Shown piece by piece: positions 9,003 to 17,425 of a stretch of 64,000 nucleotides of DNA; positions within the stretch are counted from its first letter, which is position 1, and each line of letters begins with the position of its first letter. Both the position numbers and the translations under genes were made by a program. The DNA lies in NCBI RefSeq assembly GCF_900066015.1, contig NZ_LN890655.1, positions 682,001-746,000 on the forward strand, read 5' to 3'. The stretch comes from Candidatus Promineifilum breve (lineage in GTDB: Bacteria > Chloroflexota > Anaerolineae > Promineifilales > Promineifilaceae). The notes under the pieces are model-generated. The model was given only the letters and a program-made list of their open reading frames with translations. It had not been told where the DNA came from and ran no database searches.

Positions 9003-9013
9003 GGAGCGCGACC

Positions 9014-10207
9014 ATGACCCAGCTTGACGCCTTCGGGCGGGATTACCTGCGCCTGGTGCTGGAAATCCATGCCCACCACATCGACGGCTACGTGGATGCT
9101 TACGTTGGCCCGGCCGAGTTGAAGGCCGAGGTAGACGCCGCCCCGCCCCAGACACCGGCCGACCTGCTGGCCGCGGTCGCCGACCTGCAAGAGCGCATCC
9201 CCGAGGGCGACCCGACGCGCGCCGCCTATTTGGCCGCCGCCCTGCGCGGCATCGACTGCACCGTGCGGATGCTCAATGGCCGGACGTTCGATTACCTCGA
9301 CGAAGTACATCGCATCTACGACATCCGGCCGGAACTGGTCGCGGAAGCGCGCTTCGAGGAAGCGCATCGCCAACTGGATCAGGTGTTGCCGACCGGCGAA
9401 GGCGATTTGCCCGGCCGCCTGCTGGCCTACCATCAGGCTTTCGAGATCGACGCCGCGCGGGCGCTGCCCCTGCTGGAGCTGGCCCGCGCCGAGACGCGCC
9501 GGCGCACCGCGGCCCTGTTCGCGCTGCCGGATGACGAGAGCGTGGAGGTGCGGCTGGTCAGCGGCCAACCGTGGAGCGCCTACAACTGGTATCTGGGCCA
9601 CGGCCGCTCGCTGATCGAATTCAACACCGACATGCCCATGCGGGCCACCACGCTGCTGGGAACCTTTGCCCACGAGGGCTACCCCGGCCATCACACCGAG
9701 CAACTTCTGAAAGAGCCTCTCTATCAGGCGCGGGGCTACGCCGAACAGGCGGCCATGCTGCTCCATTCGCCAACGGCGGTCATCGCCGAGGGCATCGCCA
9801 CGACGGCCACCGAGATGATCTTTCCCGACGGCAGCCACCACGACTGGAACGTGGAGGTCTTGTTACCGGCAGCGGGCATCGCCCATGACACGACGGCCGA
9901 CATGATGCGCCGCGTGGCCGCGGCCGGCGAAGCCCTGGCTTACGTGACGGGCAACGCCGCGATCCTCTACCACACCGGGCAACTCGACCGCGACCAGACC
10001 ATCGACTACATCCATACCTACGGCCTCGCGCCACAGAACCGGGCCGAGAAGAGCTTCGGCTTTCTCAGCCACCCGCTCTACCGCTCCTACATTTTCACCT
10101 ACTCCGTCGGCCACGATTTGATCAAGGCCACGGCCGACCCGGCGGCGACCTTCCGCCGCTGCCTGACGGAACAGGTTTTGCCATCGGCCCTTCGCGCCAA
10201 CCATTAA
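9014..10207 (+). CDS. DUF885-like metalloprotein lying between the CoA-transferase subunits
   Basis: A 397-residue largely helical cytosolic protein. FAHEGYPGHHTEQ (His220, Glu221, His226, His227) matches the HE-x-x-PGHH signature of DUF885 proteins, which resemble zinc metallopeptidases with an altered HExxH. A downstream acidic segment IAEGIATTATEM (Glu259) could supply the remaining metal ligand. The ATG at 9014 has GGAG 7 bp upstream and starts 11 bp after the previous stop; the open frame extends further upstream only as a shadow of the CoA-transferase gene. Peptidase function is plausible but unproven. Its place between two obligate partner subunits is unusual. Confidence 0.75.
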   Translation: MTQLDAFGRDYLRLVLEIHAHHIDGYVDAYVGPAELKAEVDAAPPQTPADLLAAVADLQERIPEGDPTRAAYLAAALRGIDCTVRMLNGRTFDYLDEVHRIYDIRPELVAEARFEEAHRQLDQVLPTGEGDLPGRLLAYHQAFEIDAARALPLLELARAETRRRTAALFALPDDESVEVRLVSGQPWSAYNWYLGHGRSLIEFNTDMPMRATTLLGTFAHEGYPGHHTEQLLKEPLYQARGYAEQAAMLLHSPTAVIAEGIATTATEMIFPDGSHHDWNVEVLLPAAGIAHDTTADMMRRVAAAGEALAYVTGNAAILYHTGQLDRDQTIDYIHTYGLAPQNRAEKSFGFLSHPLYRSYIFTYSVGHDLIKATADPAATFRRCLTEQVLPSALRANH

Positions 10208-10217
10208 GAGGCACACC

Positions 10218-10976
10218 ATGGACATTTCACCCTCCGAACTGATGATCGTCTCGGCCTCGCGCGCGCTGGCCGGCAACCGCACCGTCTTCGTCGGCGTCGG
10301 CCTGCCCAACATCGCCTGCAATCTGGCCCGCCGCAGCCATTCGCCCGATATGGAACTGGTCTACGAGAGCGGCGTCTTTGGGGCGCAACCGGCCCGCCTG
10401 CCGCTATCCATCGGCGACCCGACGCTGGTCAGCGGCGCGACCTCGGTGGTCAGCATGGCCGACCTGTTCATGCTCTACCTGCAACGGGGTCTGATCGACG
10501 TGGCCCTGCTGGGCGGGGCGCAGATCGACCGCTACGGCAACCTCAACACTACCGTCATCGGCGACTACGCCACGCCCAAGACCCGCCTGCCCGGCTCCGG
10601 CGGCGCGTGCGAGATCGCCATCAACGCCCGGCGCATTTTTATGATCATGCGCCTCTCCAAGCGCGCCTTCGTGTCCAAGATCGACTTCCTGACCAGCCCC
10701 GGCCATCTGGACGGCGGCGACGCCCGTCAGCGGCTGGGTATGCCCGGCTACGGCCCGGACAAGGTCATCACCGACAAGGCGCTGTTCACCTTCGACAACC
10801 CGGAGCGGGAGATGATGCTGGTCGAATTGGCCCCCGGCCAGACGGTGGAGAGCGTGCAGGCCGCCGTCGGCTGGCCGCTGCGCGTGGCCGACGAATTACA
10901 CGAGATGACCCCGCCCGCGGCCGACGAGTTGGCAATCATCCGCGAGCAACTCGATCCGCAAGGGTTATACAGGTAA
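10218..10976 (+). CDS. CoA-transferase subunit B (glutaconate/3-oxoadipate type)
   Basis: A 252-residue class I CoA-transferase beta subunit. The catalytic glutamate is Glu50 in YESGVFG, the position that forms the glutamyl-CoA thioester in GctB-type enzymes. Further family signs are GVGLPNIACNLA (residues 26-37) and the GGAQIDRYGNLNT segment. The start at 10218 lies 10 bp after the previous stop with AAGAGG upstream. It should pair with the subunit encoded at 8079-9002, despite the 397-residue gene in between. The substrate is unknown. Confidence 0.87.
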   Translation: MDISPSELMIVSASRALAGNRTVFVGVGLPNIACNLARRSHSPDMELVYESGVFGAQPARLPLSIGDPTLVSGATSVVSMADLFMLYLQRGLIDVALLGGAQIDRYGNLNTTVIGDYATPKTRLPGSGGACEIAINARRIFMIMRLSKRAFVSKIDFLTSPGHLDGGDARQRLGMPGYGPDKVITDKALFTFDNPEREMMLVELAPGQTVESVQAAVGWPLRVADELHEMTPPAADELAIIREQLDPQGLYR

Positions 10977-10984
10977 ACGCTGTT

Positions 10985-11755
10985 ATGCGTATCATCCGCA
11001 CTACCCTCATCATCGTGGCCGTGATCCTGGTCGCCGCCACGATTATCGCGACCATCGCCATCGTGTCGCTCAACCGCCGCAACAGCGCCCAGCCTGAAGC
11101 CGTGGCCGCCTTGATCTCGGACGAGGTGGTCACCTTTACGCAACCGGACGACGAAGATTGGCTCCTGTTCACGCCCGTCGCCACGACGCCGGCCACCGGC
11201 TTCATCATCTATCCCGGCGGGTTTGTCGATCCGGCGGCCTACGCGCCGATCGCCCGTGACATCGCCCAGCGCGGCTATCTGGTCGTCATCGATCCGATGC
11301 CCTTGAATCTGGCCGTTCTTGGCATAGAGGGGGCCGATAGTATCATCGCCGGCTTCCCCGACATCACCACCTGGGCCATCGGCGGGCACTCGTTGGGCGG
11401 GGCGATGGCCGCCGAGTACATCGCCCGCAACCCGGAGGCCACCGGCGGCCTGGCTCTCTGGGCCGCCTATCCGGCGGCCAACACCAGTTTGCGCGCGTTT
11501 GATATCGCGGCCGTGTCCATCTACGGCGACGCCGACGGCGTGGCCTCGCTTGACGACGTGCGCGACGGCGCCAACCGCTTGCCGGCCGACACGCCCTTTA
11601 TCCTCATTCCCGGCGGCAACCACACCCAGTTCGGCCGCTACGGCACCGGCCTGCAGCGCGGCGATAACCCGGCCGGCATCAGCGCCGATGAACAGCAGGC
11701 GATCATTGTCGACGGGACGGTCGAGATGATCTCGAATGTCAGGCCGACGAATTAA
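10985..11755 (+). CDS. Membrane-anchored alpha/beta hydrolase
   Basis: A 256-residue protein with an N-terminal membrane anchor (about 5-28) and an alpha/beta-hydrolase fold: nucleophile Ser136 in GGHSLGG, an acid near Asp182/Asp184 in YGDADG, and His213 in GGNHTQFG. It resembles the hydrolase_5 group (carboxymethylenebutenolidase-like exported hydrolases). The ATG at 10985 follows the CoA-transferase stop by 8 bp. The upstream extension of the frame is a shadow of that gene. It is probably extracytoplasmic and facing the cell surface; what it cleaves cannot be inferred. Confidence 0.8.
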   Translation: MRIIRTTLIIVAVILVAATIIATIAIVSLNRRNSAQPEAVAALISDEVVTFTQPDDEDWLLFTPVATTPATGFIIYPGGFVDPAAYAPIARDIAQRGYLVVIDPMPLNLAVLGIEGADSIIAGFPDITTWAIGGHSLGGAMAAEYIARNPEATGGLALWAAYPAANTSLRAFDIAAVSIYGDADGVASLDDVRDGANRLPADTPFILIPGGNHTQFGRYGTGLQRGDNPAGISADEQQAIIVDGTVEMISNVRPTN

Positions 11756-11760
11756 TGTTT

Positions 11761-11874
11761 GTTCGTAGTCAGGCGCTTTAGCGCCGTCGGCGGAAAAGAG
11801 TCTGAGCGAAGAACGCACCTCAAGTCGTCGATTATGAACGGCGAAGAACGCAACTAAAGTTGCTGACTACGAAC
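11761..11874. repeat. GTTCGTAGTCAG repeat cluster (three units)
   Basis: There is one forward unit at 11761-11785 (variant core GGCGCTTTAGCGCC) and two reverse units at 11808-11839 and 11843-11874. The last unit, GAAGAACGCAACTAAAGTTG through GACTACGAAC, is identical over 32 bp to the unit at 19562-19593. Each unit carries its own inner palindrome (GCAAC-TTTA-GTTGC, or GGCGC-TTTA-GCGCC). The core change is compensated on both arms, so hairpin formation seems to be preserved. Confidence 0.85.
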
Positions 11875-11890
11875 GGATGGAGTTGATACA

Positions 11891-13213
11891 ATGAACTATT
11901 CCCACCCCCACGGCAACGTTTTCTACCGCACGATGAATCACCCCCGGCCGATGATTTCACATGGCGAGGGCATCTATCTCTATGACGAAAGCGGCAAGCG
12001 CTACATCGACGGCAGCGGCGGCCCGCTGGTGGTCAACGTCGGCCACGGCCGGGCGGAGATCGTCGAGGCCATGACCCGCCAGGCCCAGGCCGCGGCCTAC
12101 GTCCACGCCATCATGTTCACCAGCGAACCGCTGGAGCAGTACGCCGCCGAACTGGCCGCCGTCGTGCCCCTGGCGCAGCCGCGCTTCTACTTCCTCAGCA
12201 GCGGCTCCGAGGTCGTCGAGGGGGCGATCAAGCTGGCCCGCCAGATACAGATGGCCCGCGGCCAGGAGAAGCGCCATATCATCCTCAGCCGCTGGCAGAG
12301 CTACCACGGCATGACCCTCGGCGCGCTGGCCGTCAGCGGCCGGGCCGGACTGCGCGCCCCCTACCTGGATATGCTCCACGACGTGCCCCACATCCCCACG
12401 CCCTATCTCTACCGCCACCCGGCGAGCGGCGAGGCGCTGGCCGCCCGGCTGGAGGAGACGATCCAGGCCTATGGCCCGGAGAACATCGCCGGCTTCATCG
12501 CCGAGCCGATCAGCGGCGCGTCGCTGGGCGCGGCGGCCCCGCCCGATGATTACTGGCCGCGCATCCGCGCCATCTGCGACCGCTACGGCGTGTTGCTCAT
12601 CGCCGACGAAGTACTGGTGGGCCTAGGCCGCACCGGAACGTGGTGGGCGCTCGATCATTGGGGCGTGACGCCCGACATCCTGATCACGTCGAAAGGCACG
12701 GCCGGCGGCTACTTCCCGCTGGGCTTCATCGCCGCCAAGGGTGAGGACGTGGAACTGATACGCCAAAAGCTGGGCGATTTCAACCACGGCGGCACGTTCA
12801 GCCACCACGCCGTGGGCGCGGCGGCCGGGCTGGCAACGCTCCACATCCTGCAACGCGAAAACCTGATCGCCAACTCGGCCGCCGTGGGTGATTGCCTCGG
12901 CCGCCTGTTGCGCGAGCAGTTGGGCGACCACCCCAACGTCGGTGACATTCGCGGCCGGGGTCTGTTCTGGGGCATCGAACTGGTCAAGGATCGGGCCACG
13001 AAAGCCCCCTTCCCCGTCGCCGATGGGTTGGCGCGGCGCGTCTGGAACCGGGCGTTCGAGCTGGGGCTGGTGGTCTACTACTCGACCGGCAGCGCCGACA
13101 GCAAGAACGGCGACGTGATTATGTTGGGGCCGCCGTTGATTATTGATGAGGCGCAGACGGGGGAGATGGTGGGGTTGTTGCGGGAGGCTGTCTACGCTGA
13201 GTTAGGGGGTTAA
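11891..13213 (+). CDS. Class III aminotransferase (acetylornithine/4-aminobutyrate family)
   Basis: A 440-residue PLP-dependent fold-type I aminotransferase. Asp239-Glu240 of LIADEV bind the cofactor pyridine nitrogen region, Lys268 in TSKGTAGGYFPLG forms the internal aldimine, and SSGSEVVEGAIKLAR (residues 103-117) holds the phosphate. Class III enzymes move an amino group from omega-amino acids or diamines, or act on beta-alanine/taurine-like substrates. With P5C/semialdehyde dehydrogenase and a CoA-transferase upstream, it fits breakdown of an omega-amino acid to an acyl-CoA, but this is inference. It ends at a convergent hairpin. Confidence 0.88.
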   Translation: MNYSHPHGNVFYRTMNHPRPMISHGEGIYLYDESGKRYIDGSGGPLVVNVGHGRAEIVEAMTRQAQAAAYVHAIMFTSEPLEQYAAELAAVVPLAQPRFYFLSSGSEVVEGAIKLARQIQMARGQEKRHIILSRWQSYHGMTLGALAVSGRAGLRAPYLDMLHDVPHIPTPYLYRHPASGEALAARLEETIQAYGPENIAGFIAEPISGASLGAAAPPDDYWPRIRAICDRYGVLLIADEVLVGLGRTGTWWALDHWGVTPDILITSKGTAGGYFPLGFIAAKGEDVELIRQKLGDFNHGGTFSHHAVGAAAGLATLHILQRENLIANSAAVGDCLGRLLREQLGDHPNVGDIRGRGLFWGIELVKDRATKAPFPVADGLARRVWNRAFELGLVVYYSTGSADSKNGDVIMLGPPLIIDEAQTGEMVGLLREAVYAELGG

Positions 13214-13217
13214 GAAC

Positions 13218-13251
13218 AGAAACCGAGTTTTCGGGAAAAAACTTGGTTTCT
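13218..13251. terminator. Bidirectional hairpin between convergent genes
   Basis: AGAAACCGAGTTTTC pairs with GAAAAAACTTGGTTTCT around a short loop, with one G-U wobble. It fills the whole gap between the aminotransferase stop (13213) and the opposing dehydrogenase stop (13250), so it probably ends both transcripts. AGAAACC-AGTTTTT elements are also known as dispersed repeats. Confidence 0.65.
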
Positions 13252-14245
13252 AGGTGGGGCGCAGCAGGACTTTGCGCGCGCCGGGCCGGGCGGCGTGGTC
13301 GAAGGCGCGCAGACCGTCGCGCAGAAGGTATTCGGCGTCAATGAGCGGGCGCACCTGCACGCCCAGCCGCGCGGCCGTGTCGCCGCCCACGCTGGCTTCC
13401 AGCAAGCGCAACGCCGGCGCAAACGGCCCGCAGCGCGACCCCCGCACGGCGATCTCGCCCACGACCAGCTTGGTCAGGTTGACGTCGGCGTTGCCGTGGA
13501 AGGTGCTCTTGAGCACCAGCGTGCCCTGCGGCCGGACAATGCGCAGCGAATGGGCGAACCCGGCGTCGTTGCCCGTCGCCTCGACCACCAGATCGGCCGA
13601 ATCATCCGGCTGTTCATCGACCAGCCCTGTCCGCAGCCCCAGCCGCGCCGGCAGCGCCAGCGATTCCGGCCGCCGCCCCAGCACGACCACGTCGCCCGCG
13701 CCGAGGGCCAGCACCTGGGCCACCAGCAAGCCCAACCGCCCCGGCCCGACCACCGCGATGCGGTCTGTCGGCCGCAGTTTGATCTGCTCACGAATGCGCA
13801 GCGCGGCGGCCAATGGCTCGGTGAAGACGGCTGCCTCGTCGGCCACGCTCTGCGGCACGGGCAACAGATTGACAACCGGCAATGTCACCAGGTCGGCAAA
13901 GACACCATCCCGGTTGTGGATGCCCAGCGTCGTGCGGTTGGGGCAGTGCTCCGGCCCCTCGCCCAGACAGACCCGGCAGCGCCGGCAGCCGATATTGATC
14001 GAGCCGACGACGCGCCGCCCAATCCATTCCGCCGTCTCGGCCGCGCCGGTGCGCTCCACGACGCCGACGAACTCGTGGCCCAGCACGCCGCTGAACCCGG
14101 CCACGTACCCCTTGACCATCTCCAGATCGGTCGAGCAAACGCCGGCCAGCGTGACGCGGATAAGCGCCTCGTCGGGGCCGGGCGTGGGCGCGGGCCAATC
14201 GGCCTGAAAGGCCAGGCAACCGGCATGGAGCGTCAGAGCTTGCAT
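13250..14245 (-). CDS. Zinc-dependent medium-chain alcohol/threonine dehydrogenase-like protein
   Basis: A 331-residue MDR-family dehydrogenase. Catalytic zinc ligands are Cys37 (GVCSTD) and His57-Glu58 (GHE); the structural zinc site is Cys87, Cys90, Cys93 and Cys101. The nucleotide loop is GPGRLG (167-172), followed by VVVLGRRPE, whose Arg after the strand favours neither NAD nor NADP clearly. The proteins closest in pattern are threonine dehydrogenase / sorbitol dehydrogenase relatives. The stop of secDF is only 1 bp upstream of this ATG, so the two are co-transcribed, although no functional link is apparent. Confidence 0.85.
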   Translation of the reverse strand: MQALTLHAGCLAFQADWPAPTPGPDEALIRVTLAGVCSTDLEMVKGYVAGFSGVLGHEFVGVVERTGAAETAEWIGRRVVGSINIGCRRCRVCLGEGPEHCPNRTTLGIHNRDGVFADLVTLPVVNLLPVPQSVADEAAVFTEPLAAALRIREQIKLRPTDRIAVVGPGRLGLLVAQVLALGAGDVVVLGRRPESLALPARLGLRTGLVDEQPDDSADLVVEATGNDAGFAHSLRIVRPQGTLVLKSTFHGNADVNLTKLVVGEIAVRGSRCGPFAPALRLLEASVGGDTAARLGVQVRPLIDAEYLLRDGLRAFDHAARPGARKVLLRPT

Positions 14246-14246
14246 A

Positions 14247-16547
14247 CTAGCTGGACGCCTGAGCCAACCGCGCCCGGCTGGCGACGCGCTCTTCCCAGGT
14301 CACCAGCAGCGGCACGGCGATGAAGATCGAGCTATACGTACCCAGCAGCAGGCCGATGAACAGCGTGGCGATGAACGGCCGGATGGAGACACCGCCAAAG
14401 AGCAGGATGGCGACCATGACAAACATGGCGTTGAGCTGCGTCACCAGCGAGCGGTGGATGGTCTCGACGATGGAACGGTTGGCGATCATCTCGATCTTCT
14501 CGAACGGCCGGCGGGCGATGTTCTCGCGCATCCGGTCGAACAGGACGATGGTGTCCTGCAAGGAAAAGCCGGCGATGGTCAACACGGCCGTCAGAAACAG
14601 CGCGTCCACCTCCCAGCCCAGCAGCAGGCCGGTGACGGCGGCAAAGCCCAACACGATCAGCAAATCGTGGAGCAGAGCGATCACCGCCGCCGCCCCATAG
14701 CGGAAGGTGTTGGGAACCTGACGAAAGACGATGACGATGTAGAACAGGATGACGACGGCCGAGAACAGGACGGCGATGATCGCCGCCCGCGTCACCTCGT
14801 TGCCGATGGCCGCGCTGACGCTGGTCACCTGGCTGGTTTCCGGTCGCAGCGGAGCGACCTCCCCCAGCGCGTCGAGGATCGATTGCGCTTCCTCCGGCGA
14901 GACGAATTCGCCGCGAATCTGCCAGGCATTCTCCAGCCCCTCACCGCGCAGGGCGATGACCGACGGGCTGGTGAGGCCGAAGCGGCCGAATACCTCGCGG
15001 ATGGCGTTCTCGTCCACCGGCTCCTCGAACTGCACCTCGAAGCGCGTGCCGCTGCGGAAGTCGACGCCGACGCGGAACGGCGCGCCGGTGAGGGCCATTG
15101 AGACGATCATCGCCAGCAGGCCCAGCGCCAGCAGGATGCCGGAGAAGATGAAGTAGCGGCGGCGGTTTTCGATGATGCGAAAGACGAACGACGACACGGA
15201 TTTGCCGCTGCCGGTGTAGACGCCCATGAGCCAATTGCGCCCCTGCAGGCGGTTGGCGTTGCGGCCCAGGAAGACGCGCACCAGCGTGCGGGTCACCAGC
15301 ACGGCGGTGAACATGCTGATGAAGACACCGATAGCCAGGGTGACGGCGAAGCCCTCCACGGCGCTGGCCCCGAAATTGCGGCCGAACGTCCACAGGATGA
15401 AGCAGATGACCAGCGTGGCGACGTTGGAGTCGCGGATCGAGTTCCAGGCGCGGGAGAAGCCGGTGTCGATGGCATCCTCCAGATGCGCGCCGCGCCGTAC
15501 CTCTTCCTTGATGCGCTCGAAGACAAGCACGTTGGCATCGACGGCCATGCCGGTGGACAGCAGGAAGCCGGTGATGGCCGGCAAGGTGAGGGTGACGCCT
15601 ACATACTTGAACACGGCGAAACTCAACAGCACGTAGACGATCAGGGCGATGTCGGCCAGCACGCCGGGCAAGCGATAGTAGATGAGCATGAACAGCAGCA
15701 CGACGATGACGCCGATGATGCCGGCCTGGATGCTGGCGGCGATGGATTGCTCGCCCAGCGTGGCCCCCACCTGGCGCGTGCTCTCGATGCGCAACGGCAC
15801 GGGCAGACTGCCGAAGCGCAATTGCGTCGCCAGTTCCTGGGCCTCCTCCAACGTAAAAGCGCCGCTGATCGTGCCCGAACCGGTGATGACGGCGTTGATG
15901 CTGGGGCTGGAGATGACTTCCTTATCCAGCACGATGGTCAGATAGCGGCCCTGATTGGCGCGGGTGTGCTCCTCGAAGACGAGGCTGCCTTCCTCGGTGA
16001 GGACAAAATCGACGAAGTATTGGTTCAACTGATCGGCGTTGACGCTGGCTTCGCGCATCCCCGCGCCGGTCAGAATCGTGGTGAAGGTCGGCGGTTCCTC
16101 ACCCGTCGGGTTGCCGGCCGCGTCCAGTTCGCAGCGCGACGGCCCCTCATTGAGCGAGGTGCGAATGCACATACCCTCCGGCAGGGAGAATTCGCCCGTA
16201 TCGACGAATTCGAGCAGCGCCGTCTCCTGGATGAGCGACAGCGCCTCTTGCGGGTCGTCGATGCCCGGCAACTCGACCAGGATGCGCCGCGCCCCCTCCA
16301 CCTGCACCAACGGCTCGATCACGCCGATGGCATTGACGCGGCGGTCGATGATCTGCCGCGCGGTGTTCATCGCCTCCGCATCGACTGTTTCATCTTCCGC
16401 TACGTCGGCTTCCAGCAGCACTTGCAGGCCGCCCTGCAAATCTAGCCCCAGACGAATCGGGAAGCGGTCACTGGTGATTATCCAAACGGCGCCGGCGACG
16501 ATCAGGATGATCACCGCCAACCATAATATATCGCTACGTTGTCTCAT
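14247..16547 (-). CDS. secDF: Fused protein translocase subunit SecDF
   Basis: A 766-residue fusion of SecD (about 1-430) and SecF (about 460-766). SecD signs: first helix, then GLDLQGGLQVLLE, the P1 head, and STGMAVDANVLVFERIKEE in TM4. SecF signs: GVDFRSGT, TIAGFSLQDTIVLFDRMREN and the closing helices. Twelve membrane helices are expected. SecDF uses the proton gradient to pull secreted chains out after SecA. The ATG at 16547 has GAGG upstream; the ORF extends 33 bp further without a better site. Fused SecDF is known in Bacillus and some other lineages. The conserved Asp residues for proton flow are present (D in DANV and DTIV). Confidence 0.93.
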   Translation of the reverse strand: MRQRSDILWLAVIILIVAGAVWIITSDRFPIRLGLDLQGGLQVLLEADVAEDETVDAEAMNTARQIIDRRVNAIGVIEPLVQVEGARRILVELPGIDDPQEALSLIQETALLEFVDTGEFSLPEGMCIRTSLNEGPSRCELDAAGNPTGEEPPTFTTILTGAGMREASVNADQLNQYFVDFVLTEEGSLVFEEHTRANQGRYLTIVLDKEVISSPSINAVITGSGTISGAFTLEEAQELATQLRFGSLPVPLRIESTRQVGATLGEQSIAASIQAGIIGVIVVLLFMLIYYRLPGVLADIALIVYVLLSFAVFKYVGVTLTLPAITGFLLSTGMAVDANVLVFERIKEEVRRGAHLEDAIDTGFSRAWNSIRDSNVATLVICFILWTFGRNFGASAVEGFAVTLAIGVFISMFTAVLVTRTLVRVFLGRNANRLQGRNWLMGVYTGSGKSVSSFVFRIIENRRRYFIFSGILLALGLLAMIVSMALTGAPFRVGVDFRSGTRFEVQFEEPVDENAIREVFGRFGLTSPSVIALRGEGLENAWQIRGEFVSPEEAQSILDALGEVAPLRPETSQVTSVSAAIGNEVTRAAIIAVLFSAVVILFYIVIVFRQVPNTFRYGAAAVIALLHDLLIVLGFAAVTGLLLGWEVDALFLTAVLTIAGFSLQDTIVLFDRMRENIARRPFEKIEMIANRSIVETIHRSLVTQLNAMFVMVAILLFGGVSIRPFIATLFIGLLLGTYSSIFIAVPLLVTWEERVASRARLAQASS

Positions 16548-16588
16548 TAATACCTCATGGCCCCGGACACCCGGCGGCAAACTAGAGG

Positions 16589-16616
16589 ATTATAGCAGTC
16601 GCGCCGGGTGGGGCAA
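16589..16616 (-). promoter_or_regulatory. secDF promoter with extended -10
   Basis: On the minus strand, TTGCCC (16611-16616), a 16-bp spacer, then TGC-TATAAT with the -10 at 16589-16594. The -10 is perfect and extended. It gives a leader of about 35 nt before the start at 16547. Confidence 0.5.
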
Positions 16617-16627
16617 CCGGGCCACGG

Positions 16628-17230
16628 TCAGCCGAGCGGCAATTCCTCGGCCGTGTGCACCGCGCAATCCTCCAGCGCCGTACAAAAATCACGGCACGTG
16701 GTATAGGTCGAGGCGGCATAGACGACGTAGAACGTCCCGTCTTCATTTACCAATGTAAAGGCGGCGGCGCATGGCTCAATGACCATCTCTTCCGCGCCCT
16801 CCAGGCTGAGCGCCGCCGGCGTCACACAGCGAAACAGGTTGTCGGGATCGTTGATGCGGACCTCATCGACGATGGCGACCAGCCCGGCCTCCAGCGGCCG
16901 TTCGGCGTGGCTATAAACCCGGGCGCGCACGCCGCCGACCTCCTGGTAGCAGTCGATCACCCCGTCGAGTGTGCCGACAGTCAGCGCCAATTGCGGCTGC
17001 CCGGCCAGCAGCGCCGCGCCTTCGCTCAGCGCGCCGATGTAAGTGGTGATCGTTTGCCCCTCGACCTGGCGGTAGGCCGGCAAATCGGGCAGCAGGCGGG
17101 CCGCCGGGGGATCGCCACCACCCGGCCGCAGGTCATCGACAAAGAGTAGGCCCAGGGCCAAGAGGGCCAGCAGAAAAATGCTCGCCCGCACGAAGCGCCG
17201 CAGCCGGTTCGGTTGTTGTGGTTGTTCCAT
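16628..17230 (-). CDS. Membrane-anchored hypothetical protein
   Basis: A 200-residue protein with an N-terminal anchor (residues 12-32, FVRASIFLLALLALGLLFV) after a basic head, and an exported region with five or more cysteines (CYQEV, FRCVTP, EPCAAA, TTCRDFC, EDCAV) that could form disulphides. No recognised family motif. It ends 80 bp before secDF on the same strand, in the gap that carries the secDF promoter. ATG at 17230 is preceded by CAGGTGAGAC. Confidence 0.65.
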   Translation of the reverse strand: MEQPQQPNRLRRFVRASIFLLALLALGLLFVDDLRPGGGDPPAARLLPDLPAYRQVEGQTITTYIGALSEGAALLAGQPQLALTVGTLDGVIDCYQEVGGVRARVYSHAERPLEAGLVAIVDEVRINDPDNLFRCVTPAALSLEGAEEMVIEPCAAAFTLVNEDGTFYVVYAASTYTTCRDFCTALEDCAVHTAEELPLG

Positions 17231-17292
17231 GTCTCACCTGCCTGTTGGTTCGGTCTATGAGACAGGACGCCGGGGGTAGAGCTTTGGTTCCT

Positions 17293-17321
17293 CTATAAGT
17301 ATTTTGATAGGAACAAGCCAA
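17293..17321 (-). promoter_or_regulatory. Weak candidate promoter for the hypothetical at 16628-17230
   Basis: On the minus strand TTGGCT (17316-17321), a 17-bp spacer and TTATAG (17293-17298). Both boxes are partial matches; the location upstream of a gene with no other promoter is the main support. Confidence 0.3.
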
Positions 17322-17326
17322 CAAGT

Positions 17327-17406
17327 AGGGCGGGATGGTATCCCGCCCTGTCGTGCAAGACGGTATGTCGCAAGGCAAGATTGAAGAGGCGGGTTGCCAA
17401 CCCGCC
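17327..17406. repeat. Two GGCGGG hairpin repeats
   Basis: Hairpin 1: AGGGCGGGA (17327-17335), loop, TCCCGCCCT (17341-17349). Hairpin 2: GGCGGGTT (17388-17395), GCC, AACCCGCC (17399-17406). Both are flanked by GTAGGG/CCCTAC-like bases and are about 40 bp apart. They lie downstream of the S33 hydrolase stop on its strand and may terminate its transcript. Confidence 0.65.
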
Positions 17407-17425
17407 CTACAATGTTGTCAAAGCG

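Noticed and set aside
8831-9013. A longer N-terminus for the DUF885-like gene
   Set aside because: The extra 61 residues are an out-of-frame translation of the end of the CoA-transferase gene; the ATG at 9014 has a ribosome site.
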